DNA of 64,000 nt, taken from Streptomyces sp. NBC_01549 (GTDB lineage Bacteria; Actinomycetota; Actinomycetes; Streptomycetales; Streptomycetaceae). Below the pieces are notes generated by a model. It was not told the origin of the DNA and searched no databases. It worked only from the letters and a program-made list of their open reading frames with translations. Location of the stretch: NCBI RefSeq assembly GCF_026339955.1, contig NZ_JAPEPW010000001.1:6283001-6347000 (forward strand), written 5' to 3'. The first letter of the stretch is position 1. Every line of letters starts with the position of its first letter. Shown in pieces: positions 8,701-15,475 of the stretch. The position numbers and the translations under genes are program-made.

Positions 8701-10485
8701 CGCGCCGCCGACGAGGACCGCCGCGCCGCCCAGCGCGCCGCCGACGACGCCCGCCGCACGGCCCGCGCACTGCGCGCCGAGCGCGCCGAGATCGCGGGCG
8801 CCCCCGACGACGTACCGGAGGACCCGTCGGAGGCGGCGAAGTCCTCGCTGCCCGCCCTGCGCGAGGCCTACCGGGCCGCGTCACAGTTGTACGAGAAGGT
8901 CGGCGTCGGCGCCGATCTGCGCGCCGAACAGGCCCGCGCCGAGAGCGACGAGAGCGCGGCCCTCGCCGAGCTGGACCGCCTCAGCAACAAGGTGCGCACG
9001 CGCGCCGCGCAGCTCCTTCAGGCGCCGGACGGTTCCGACGGGCCGTCCCGGCAGGCCGCGGCGGCCCGCGCCGAGGAGCTCGTACAACTTCTGGAGACCC
9101 GCATGTCCACCGCCAGCGAGCAGCTCGGGCGGCTGCGCGGCGAGGCCGAGCGGCATGCGCCCGAGGACGGCGAGGCCCACACCGAGCTGTCGCAGGAGCT
9201 GGTCCCGCGCGATGCCGAACACGCGCAGTCGCTGCTGCGCACGGCCACCGGTGAACTCGCCTCCCGCGCCGAGGCGCTCAGCCAGGCGCGCGAGGCGCAC
9301 GCCGAGCTGCTCGACGCGCACCGCGCCGCCGAGGACGGGGCCGGTGGCTTCGACGAGACGGCCGCCCTGCTCAGGGACCTGCTGCGGGAGCACTCCGACG
9401 ACGAGCAGGAGGAGCCCGAGCCCTACCCCGGCACTCTGGAAGAGGCCCGGAACTCCGCCGCCGAGACCCGCCGCTCCCTGCGCGGCTGCGCCGCCGACCT
9501 CTCCGCGGCCGAGGGCGCCGTGCGCGAGGCGAGCGACATCCTCGTACGGCATGCCAACTCCAACCGGTACGAGCAGGTGCGCACCCCGGCCCGGCAGCAG
9601 ATCCGTGAGCTGCCCGCGTCCGCGCTGCCCGAACACGCCCAGAAGTGGGCGGACGCCTTCGCGCCCCGACTGCGGGTGCTGACGGACGAGCTGGCCCAGC
9701 TGGAGCGCAACCGGGACTCGATCGTGGACCGGCTGCGGGGGCTCGTGGAATCGGCGCTCGCCACCCTGCGATCCGCGCAGCGGCTGTCCCGGCTGCCGGA
9801 GGGGCTCGGCGAGTGGTCCGGGCAGGAGTTCCTGCGTATCCGCTTCGAGGAGCCCGACCAGGCCACGCTCACCGAGCGGCTCGGCGAGGTCGTCGACGAG
9901 GCCACCCGCGCGGCGGTCAAGAAGAACTCCGACATGCGGCGCGACGGCATGTCACTGCTGCTGCGCGGAGTCAGCGCCGCCCTCCAGCCGAAGGGCGTCG
10001 CCGTCGAGATCCTCAAGCCGGACGCCGTGCTGCGCGCCGAGCGCGTCCCCGTCGGACAGATGGGTGACGTGTTCTCCGGTGGCCAGCTGCTCACCGCGGC
10101 CATCGCGCTGTACTGCACGATGGCCGCGCTGCGCAGCAACGACCGGGGCCGCGACAAGCACCGACACGCCGGCACGCTCTTCCTCGACAATCCCATCGGG
10201 CGCGCCAACGCGACGTACCTGCTGGAGCTGCAGAGGGCCGTCTCGGATGCGCTCGGCGTCCAACTCCTCTACACCACCGGCCTGTTCGACACGACCGCGC
10301 TCGCGGAGTTCCCCCTCGTCATCCGCCTGCGCAACGACGCCGACCTGCGCGCCGGGCTGAAGTACATCAGCGTGGAGGAACACCTCCGACCGGGACTGCC
10401 GCGTGAGGCTCCCGCCGGGGAAGCCGTACACACGGAGATCACGGCGACGCGGATGTTCAAGCGCCCGGCGCCTCAGGGGGCCTAA
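5788..10485 (+). CDS. SMC/MukB-like coiled-coil ATPase
   Basis: 1565 residues. The N-terminal head has a Walker A (ENGGGKSVLLK, about residues 64-74). Two long coiled coils, extremely rich in A/E/R, occupy about 320-600 and 840-1370. Between them a Gly/Ser-rich linker and a small globular unit (about 690-820, LGDGGLLPPGPDV ... GWRYLAQAVDP) sit where an SMC hinge would be. The C-terminal head has an ABC signature (VFSGGQ, S1430) and a Walker B (TLFLDNP, D1467) in which the usual catalytic Glu is Asn. Such proteins form DNA-entrapping dimers with kleisin and KITE subunits. The gene is last in the operon; its TAA is shared with the target site of an IS element. Mild start: ATG 5788, weak ribosome site. 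Confidence 0.8.
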   Translation: MYELSRVRLYSIGPAGARYADTVLDLRGVGEPVPDPAPTQAEFFEEEPVGPPRRPAPAGVLFLENGGGKSVLLKLIFSVMLPGHRNTLGGASSGVLRKFLLADDCGHVALEWQHTLTGECVVVGKASEWRGRQVSNDPRKFAEAWYSFRPGPGLSLDNLPVAEATAVRPPVEGASGAQGRRRTMKGFRDALTEAGKAYPHLEVHWEEIHDRWNEHLTDLGLDPELFRYQREMNADEGEAAGLFAVKKDSDFTDLLLRAVTDTRDTDGLADLVGGFGNKLGRRAELIAERDFTAGSADLLGRIVEAAEARGRARDIHTAAERRTRTLARRLSARAVRERVRAGELAQRVTAAAYAVTHAEGARERSALIAAELAYRHASLALAGAEKSAAAQKRELADARTLHSSWQAAELVLRHRAAADRSARVAAAILEAERDAAPALAARAKAAVDLVRALHRAAEGAEALANEEEERSAGLQEVGETAYADSTAAATAAQRARSEVGHLRQRLSEVEQETAEAVRAGWLDDTAPDADPARAALAASDAEKTAVAVWDTAREASRRASEHAREAASTESRAELTAARAADAATAAERAYDGERRTAETLAGEERLAELLGLPGAAGPRRGGVPVPRAAGDAAASGGHGKGGDTGRGTGGTSADVWPQAEGALTPEELDQYADELRELLDDGVASAERQLFELRTAAADDARILGALGDGGLLPPGPDVLATVEYLGEHGIPALPGWRYLAQAVDPVDHARVLAARPELVDGVIITDPDTHARAREALSEAALLPRSAVAVGTAAALLAPTPAPDAGDGGVFLVPPNPAMHDEHAADEERQALRTRAAERDEEIRTLAARLGKDRELAARLASWRTGCPAGRLVELAGAARDARAFAEEAEAELAEARTVRAEADETAAEAALVRDERQDAAQRARRAADALAGLAFRLRERAGWQVKVRELADEATESEARAQVCLERARAADEDRRAAQRAADDARRTARALRAERAEIAGAPDDVPEDPSEAAKSSLPALREAYRAASQLYEKVGVGADLRAEQARAESDESAALAELDRLSNKVRTRAAQLLQAPDGSDGPSRQAAAARAEELVQLLETRMSTASEQLGRLRGEAERHAPEDGEAHTELSQELVPRDAEHAQSLLRTATGELASRAEALSQAREAHAELLDAHRAAEDGAGGFDETAALLRDLLREHSDDEQEEPEPYPGTLEEARNSAAETRRSLRGCAADLSAAEGAVREASDILVRHANSNRYEQVRTPARQQIRELPASALPEHAQKWADAFAPRLRVLTDELAQLERNRDSIVDRLRGLVESALATLRSAQRLSRLPEGLGEWSGQEFLRIRFEEPDQATLTERLGEVVDEATRAAVKKNSDMRRDGMSLLLRGVSAALQPKGVAVEILKPDAVLRAERVPVGQMGDVFSGGQLLTAAIALYCTMAALRSNDRGRDKHRHAGTLFLDNPIGRANATYLLELQRAVSDALGVQLLYTTGLFDTTALAEFPLVIRLRNDADLRAGLKYISVEEHLRPGLPREAPAGEAVHTEITATRMFKRPAPQGA

Positions 10486-10646
10486 GCCTTGATCCACCGA
10501 CGTGGTCTGAAAATGATCTTCTGACTGATCCTGAGCCGGTTTCGGGGCGGTGATTGTGGGCGGGCAGGTGGCACCCGCTGGTCTGCCCAGCATTTCCACG
10601 TTGTTCGGTTCCGGTTGGGCCTTGGCGGGCGGGGTGGGCAGGGTCG

Positions 10647-12044
10647 TCAGGCGGGTCCGGGTGGGTCGTGGGCGGTGTCGAAAAGATGTGTCCAGGCGTG
10701 CTGCCAGGGCCAGTTGTGTGGCAGGTGCAGGGTGATACGCCGTGCGGAGCGGGCGATCCGGGCCGGAATCTGGACCAGGTGGGCACGGAGAGTGGCGGTG
10801 GTGGCCTTGGCGTGGAAGGCGGAGGTGAGCGCGCCGGTGGCCCGCAGCAGGTTGTAGGTCATGGCCCACAGGGTGAGCCAGGCGGCGTTGGCGTGGAAGT
10901 GTCCGGAAGGCAGGTGGGTCAGTGCGGAGGCTTTGCTGTCGGCGATGACCTGTTCGACCACCGCGTGGTGGCGGTGTTCCCGCTCGGCCTGGAGGGTGGG
11001 GGCGGGGTTGTCGGTGAAGAACGGGTGGTAACGCCAGACGGGGAACAGTTCGCCCTGCTCACCTACGACGGCGGGTTTGGCGAGGTCACGGACCCGGCGG
11101 ACGATCAGCCGGGCGGTGACTTGCTCGCTCTTCTTGCGGCTCGCGAAGGCGGTGTAGGCGGGCATCTCGGCGACTTCGGCGTCCGAAATGAGTTCGCCGG
11201 TCTCGGGGTCTGGCACCGCGGTCGGGTAGGTGATCTGCTGCCATGCTTCGGTGGGAATGGCGAGGACGGCCCGTTTGATGGAGGGGTTCATGCCGGTGGT
11301 GATCGAGAAGTGGGCTCCGGCCCGGCGGCAGGCGGCGATCACACCGGCGTTGTAGAACTGCGAATCGGCGCGCAGGATGCGGGTGCCGGTGCAGCCGGCC
11401 TCCCGGGCGGTGGCCAGGGCTTCGCTGACGAACTTCGGGGCGCCGCGGGAGTCGGCTGCCTTGCCGCGGCGCATGCGGACTCCGGCGATCACCGGGCGGG
11501 AGCCGGGCGTGCAGATGGTGGCGAGCAGGGGGTGGAGGGTGCGGATGCCCTTGAACCGGCCGTACTCGGCACCCTGTTTGGCCCGGCCGTAGACCCGTTT
11601 ATGGGTGGAGTCGACATCAATGAATGCCATCGCGTCGGCGCCGGGCAGCAGCGGGGTATGCGCGGCCAGCGCGCCAAGGAACCGGCGGTGAACGGCGTGC
11701 AGTTGGAGAGCGTGACCGTGGGTGAACGAGCGCAGGAACGTGCCCAGCGTGGACGGGGCACGAATGCCCGCGAACACGGCCGTCATCGCACCATGGCGCA
11801 GAACGTTCAGGTCGTCGATGCTGTCCGCACCTGCGGCCATGCCCGCGACGATGCTGGTGACCTTGGCGTCCGCCGCCGCCCCCGCGCTGTTGCTCGCGCC
11901 GGTCAGCTTCACGTTCTCGGCCACCAGACGCGAAAGACCGCCCCGCTCGGCCAGGCGCATCACCGGGACCAGCCCGGCATACGCGATCAGATTCGGGTCA
12001 TCGAACGCAGCGGAGACCGCCGCCGATGTATGGGAAACTTTCAT
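10647..12044 (-). CDS. IS1380-family DDE transposase
   Basis: 465 residues from ATG 12044 (an alternative pair of ATGs at 12098/12095 would add 18). The translation has the family layout: FIDVDSTHKRVYG (first Asp), a central RADSQFYNAGVIAACRRAG block (second Asp), and a C-terminal HHAVVEQVIADSK block that supplies Glu, followed by HANAAWLTLWAMTYNLLR. The start at 12044 gives the usual family length but has no clear ribosome site; its upstream region is one arm of a 12-bp inverted repeat, so translation may be damped. It cuts and joins the ends of its own element. Confidence 0.88.
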   Translation of the reverse strand: MKVSHTSAAVSAAFDDPNLIAYAGLVPVMRLAERGGLSRLVAENVKLTGASNSAGAAADAKVTSIVAGMAAGADSIDDLNVLRHGAMTAVFAGIRAPSTLGTFLRSFTHGHALQLHAVHRRFLGALAAHTPLLPGADAMAFIDVDSTHKRVYGRAKQGAEYGRFKGIRTLHPLLATICTPGSRPVIAGVRMRRGKAADSRGAPKFVSEALATAREAGCTGTRILRADSQFYNAGVIAACRRAGAHFSITTGMNPSIKRAVLAIPTEAWQQITYPTAVPDPETGELISDAEVAEMPAYTAFASRKKSEQVTARLIVRRVRDLAKPAVVGEQGELFPVWRYHPFFTDNPAPTLQAEREHRHHAVVEQVIADSKASALTHLPSGHFHANAAWLTLWAMTYNLLRATGALTSAFHAKATTATLRAHLVQIPARIARSARRITLHLPHNWPWQHAWTHLFDTAHDPPGPA

Positions 12045-12047
12045 CTC

Positions 12048-12119
12048 GGAAGTGCCTTGCCGATCGTGCGTGCTGGAAGCCTGAAGAACTCCCATCATCG
12101 CAGGTCACAAGGCACTTCC
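12048..12119. repeat. 12-bp perfect inverted repeat over the transposase start region
   Basis: GGAAGTGCCTTG at 12048-12059 pairs with CAAGGCACTTCC at 12108-12119, 48 bases apart. One arm ends three bases from the ATG at 12044, and the repeat encloses the alternative start codons. Such a hairpin could block translation from transcripts that read in from outside, as known for several IS families. Confidence 0.65.
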
Positions 12120-12166
12120 TCGTTTTTCTAGCCGCTATCCACAAGACGCCGGCCGGTGGATCAAGG

Positions 12167-13720
12167 CTAAGCCCGGTCCTCCTTCAACAGGTCCGCGCAC
12201 TTCTCGCCGATCATCATCGTCGTGATGCAGGGGTTGACGGAGATGAGATCCGGCATCACCGAGCCGTCCGCGACCCGCAGCCCCTCGACCCCCTTGACCC
12301 GCAGCCGCGCGTCGAGCGGGGCCGAGGAGTCGTCGTCCGCACCCATCTTCACGGTGCAGGACGGGTGGTAGACGGTGTTGTGGGTCTTGTGGATGTAGTC
12401 GAGCAGCTCGTCGTCGGTCCGTACGTCCGGACCGGGGGCGAGCTCAGCACCCGCCCAGCCACTGAGCGCGGGCTGCGACGCGATCTTCCGCGCCAGCTTC
12501 AGCCCGTACGTCATCACACGCACGTCGTGCTCGTGCGTGAAGTAGCGCGGATCGACCATCGGCTTGTCCCGGTAGTCCCGGGTGCGCAGCCGCACCGTGC
12601 CGCGTGACTTCGCGCGGGTGACGTTCGGCGTGAGGCAGAACGCGTTCTCGGACGTAGGGAACCCGTGCCGAGCCGTGTTCATGTCGAACGGCACCGAACC
12701 GTAGTGGTACATCAGGTCGGGCCGGTCCAGGCCCGGTTCGGTGTCGTAGAAGATGCCCGCCTCCCACCACTGGCTGGAGGTGGTGGCCATGGGCTGCTTG
12801 GCCTCCCACATGATGACGCCCTCGGGATGGTCCTGGAGGTTCTGGCCGACACCCGCCGAGTCCACCACCACCTCGACGCCCACCTCGCGCAGATGCGCGG
12901 CGGGCCCGATGCCCGACAGCATCAGCAGCTTGGGCGTGTCGATGGACCCGCACGACACGATCACCTCGCGGCGTGCGCGCACCGTCCGGGTGTGGATCAG
13001 GCCCGGGTCCAGATACTCGGCGCCCACACAGCGGCGGCCGTCGAGCACGAGCTTCTTGGCCCGCACCCCGGTGCGTACTTCCAGGTTCGGCCGCTTGTCC
13101 ATGACCGGATGCAGATACGCGACCGACGAGGACTGCCGGATGTTGTTCTCGTCGGAGTTGATCTGGAACCAGTTGGCGCCACGGACCACGGTCTTGCCGG
13201 TGTTGAAGGCGGTAGTAGGAATGCCCGCCTGCGCACATGCCTCCAGCAGGGCGGAGCCACAGGGGTCCGCGCCCTTGAGCGTGCGCAGTTTCACCGGGCC
13301 GGTGCGGCCGTGGTGGTCGCCGGGAGCGTCGTTCGACTCCAACCGCTGGTAGAGCGGGAAGAGTTCGGCCGCGCTCCACCCCGTACAGCCCGCGGCGGCC
13401 CAGTCGTCCAGGTCTTCCGCGGGTGCCCAGAAGGCGATACAGGAGTTGTGCGAGGAGCAGCCGCCGAGCACCTTGGCACGGGCATGCCGCATGAAACTGT
13501 TGCCGCTGGCCTGCGGTTCGACCGGGTAGTCCCAGTCGTATCCGGACTCCAGCAGCCCCATCCAGCGCTCCAGCTTCAGGATGTCGTCGTCGCCGACATC
13601 GCTGGGGCCCGCCTCGAGGACGCACACGGTGACGGACGGATCCTCACAGAGCCGGGCCGCGACCACATTGCCCGCGGTACCGCCACCGACCACGACATAG
13701 TCGAACTCATCGACGTTCAT
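12167..13720 (-). CDS. codA: choline oxidase-type GMC flavoprotein
   Basis: 517 residues, ATG 13720 with AAGGAGGTC upstream. GMC oxidoreductase with a dinucleotide-binding VGGGTAG (11-17). The overall sequence resembles Arthrobacter choline oxidase more than membrane choline dehydrogenases: GGCSSHNSC holds His91, the equivalent of the histidine that binds FAD covalently; HPEGVIMWEAKQPM holds the Glu that contacts the trimethylammonium group; MYHYGSVPFDMN, YHPSCTVKMG (His452) and VNPCIT (Asn496) hold the active-site His/His/Asn. It should oxidise choline to glycine betaine with O2 and release H2O2. It follows the permease gene by about 50 bases. Its stop codon overlaps the target site of the IS. 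Confidence 0.85.
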   Translation of the reverse strand: MNVDEFDYVVVGGGTAGNVVAARLCEDPSVTVCVLEAGPSDVGDDDILKLERWMGLLESGYDWDYPVEPQASGNSFMRHARAKVLGGCSSHNSCIAFWAPAEDLDDWAAAGCTGWSAAELFPLYQRLESNDAPGDHHGRTGPVKLRTLKGADPCGSALLEACAQAGIPTTAFNTGKTVVRGANWFQINSDENNIRQSSSVAYLHPVMDKRPNLEVRTGVRAKKLVLDGRRCVGAEYLDPGLIHTRTVRARREVIVSCGSIDTPKLLMLSGIGPAAHLREVGVEVVVDSAGVGQNLQDHPEGVIMWEAKQPMATTSSQWWEAGIFYDTEPGLDRPDLMYHYGSVPFDMNTARHGFPTSENAFCLTPNVTRAKSRGTVRLRTRDYRDKPMVDPRYFTHEHDVRVMTYGLKLARKIASQPALSGWAGAELAPGPDVRTDDELLDYIHKTHNTVYHPSCTVKMGADDDSSAPLDARLRVKGVEGLRVADGSVMPDLISVNPCITTMMIGEKCADLLKEDRA

Positions 13721-13771
13721 GGGGGAGTTGACCTCCTTGTTCTGGTCTTCGGTCGGTCGTGTGACGGTCCT

Positions 13772-15346
13772 TCAGTCGGTCACGGGGGTCACGGGAGTCG
13801 CGGGAGTCGCGACGGACTCCGTCGCGGAGGCCTGGAACTGGTGCTCGGCGAGCACCCCGGTCCGGTGCCGTTGCACGAACCAGTAGTAGGCGTAGCCGCC
13901 GCCCGCGACGATGCCCACGAACAGGACAGCACCCCAGCGCAGGTACCAGTGGTACGGCGCGGCCGCGTTGTAGACCGCGGAGCGCGGCCAGATCAGGTTG
14001 ATCGTCATGGCCGCACCCCACACCACGGCGACGATGTTGACGAGCAGGCCCCAGCGCCCGAGCGAGAACTTGCCGTCGCCGGCGGGCTGCCACTTGCCAC
14101 GCAGCCGCGCGACCAGCATCGGACCGGTGACCAGCAGATACGCCAGGTAGATCATGATGATGCCGATGCTGGTGACCACGGTGAAGATCTGTGGCTGGCG
14201 GATGTTGACCACCAGGATCGCCAGTGCGAGCACACCGATGATCACGGTCGGCAGGACCGGTGTCTGGAAGCGCTGGTTGACCTTGGCCAGCTTCGAGGAG
14301 GCGGGCAGGTTGTTGTCGCGGGCCATCGCGAAGGCCAGCCGGATCGCCGCCGTGTGCACGGCCAGGGCACACACCGTGACCGCGATCAGCACGCACCACA
14401 GCATCGCCTTGCCGGCCGTCGGGCCGAGCACGTCCAGGACGATGTACTGCAGACCGTCCGTGGAGAGCTTGTCGCCCTTGAGGCTGGAGACGCTCATCAG
14501 CGCGAGCAGCAGCACGAGCCCGCCGAGGACGAACGAGGCGACGATGGCACGGATGATGGCGCGCGGCGCGTTGCGCGACGGGTCGAGGCACTCCTCACCG
14601 AGCGACGAGGCCGTGTCGAATCCGTACATGACGTACGCGGACGCCAGCGAGGCCACCAGGAACGCGCCGAGGTAGCCGAACGATTGTCCATGGCCGGTGC
14701 CCTGGGTGTCCATGACCACCTGCGGGCCGCGCGTGATGTGCACCGCGAACAGGATGATCAGCACGACGGTGGCGATCAGCTCGATGAAGACGCCCGCCGT
14801 GTTGATGGTCGCCATCAGCTTCACGCCGAAGGCGTTCACCAGGGTGGTGAACAGGATCAGTACGGCCGCCAGCAGAACCGCGTTGGTGGCGACGTCGTAC
14901 TTGCCCGTGCCGTCGCCCACGAACTGGAAGGTGGACGAGATCTGGGGAAGCGTCAACTGATAGGCGAGTGCCACGGCCGAGATCGACACGATCGACGCGA
15001 GCAGCATCATCCAGCCCGCGAGCCAGCCTATGTGTGGATTGCCCACCTTCTTAGACCAGTTGTAGACGGAGCCGGCCACGGGGTAGCGGGCGGCGAGCTC
15101 GGCGAAGCAGAGCGCGACCATGAACTGGCCGATGAACACCATCGGCCAGGACCACCAGTAGGCGGGGCCACCGCTGCCGTAGCCGAAGTAGAAGAGCTGG
15201 AAGGTGCCGGTGAGGATGGAGATATAGCTGATGCCGGCGGCGAAGGTGTGGAAGTTGCCGAGGGTGCGCTTGAGCTCGGGCTTGTAGCCGAACTCGGAGA
15301 GTTCCGCGTCGTCGTTCTGCTCGGTCTTGGGTGGATGGGTGGTCAT
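13772..15346 (-). CDS. APC-superfamily permease, probable choline/amino acid transporter
   Basis: 524 residues with about 12 membrane segments. The N-terminus (FAAGISYISILTGTFQLF) and the AELAARYPVAGSVYNWSKK loop are typical of the amino acid-choline transporter branch of the APC family; GEECLDPSRNAPRAI is the conserved loop between TM6 and TM7. AGGAGG lies seven bases before ATG 15346. It lies between the betaine-aldehyde dehydrogenase and choline oxidase genes on the same strand, so choline or glycine betaine is the probable substrate, though ethanolamine or an amino acid cannot be excluded. Confidence 0.8.
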   Translation of the reverse strand: MTTHPPKTEQNDDAELSEFGYKPELKRTLGNFHTFAAGISYISILTGTFQLFYFGYGSGGPAYWWSWPMVFIGQFMVALCFAELAARYPVAGSVYNWSKKVGNPHIGWLAGWMMLLASIVSISAVALAYQLTLPQISSTFQFVGDGTGKYDVATNAVLLAAVLILFTTLVNAFGVKLMATINTAGVFIELIATVVLIILFAVHITRGPQVVMDTQGTGHGQSFGYLGAFLVASLASAYVMYGFDTASSLGEECLDPSRNAPRAIIRAIVASFVLGGLVLLLALMSVSSLKGDKLSTDGLQYIVLDVLGPTAGKAMLWCVLIAVTVCALAVHTAAIRLAFAMARDNNLPASSKLAKVNQRFQTPVLPTVIIGVLALAILVVNIRQPQIFTVVTSIGIIMIYLAYLLVTGPMLVARLRGKWQPAGDGKFSLGRWGLLVNIVAVVWGAAMTINLIWPRSAVYNAAAPYHWYLRWGAVLFVGIVAGGGYAYYWFVQRHRTGVLAEHQFQASATESVATPATPVTPVTD

Positions 15347-15432
15347 GAGCGGCCTCCTGGATCGGGGGAGAGGGGCGCGGCTCGTGCGGGTGGGTGGGGG
15401 AATCAGGGGAGCAAGGGATCAGCGGATCAGAT

Positions 15433-15452
15433 CATCCGGACATCACCGGATG
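15433..15452. other. hairpin in the dehydrogenase-permease gap
   Basis: CATCCGG, a six-base loop, then CCGGATG: a perfect 7-bp stem in the only long gap (129 bases) inside the choline operon. It could be a partial terminator or mRNA-stability element that sets the ratio of upstream to downstream genes. There is no T-run. Confidence 0.35.
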
Positions 15453-15475
15453 GTCATCGGGGGATCATCGGGGGA

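Larger units (their letters stand above)
10487..12166. mobile_element. IS1380-family insertion sequence, 1680 bp, apparently intact
   Basis: Ends are 13-bp inverted repeats: CCTTGATCCACCG at 10487-10499 and its complement at 12154-12166. A single full-length transposase gene fills the minus strand. A 5-bp direct repeat flanks the element. Intact gene, perfect end repeats and an unmutated duplication point to a recent insertion. No passenger gene is present. Confidence 0.88.
10482..12171. repeat. 5-bp target-site duplication CTAAG flanking the IS element
   Basis: CTAAG at 10482-10486 is repeated at 12167-12171, directly outside both IS ends. The duplicated bases contain the TAA stop of the SMC gene (plus strand) and, read on the minus strand, the TAG stop of the choline oxidase gene. 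Confidence 0.8.

Noticed and set aside
10554..12131. A 525-codon plus-strand frame within the IS element
   Set aside because: It mirrors the transposase gene. Transposase motifs are all on the minus strand.
10486..12166. The idea that the IS destroyed a fourth (JetD-like) gene of the SMC operon
   Set aside because: The 5-bp duplication lets the empty site be rebuilt exactly; the SMC and choline oxidase genes met with overlapping stops, leaving no room for another gene.
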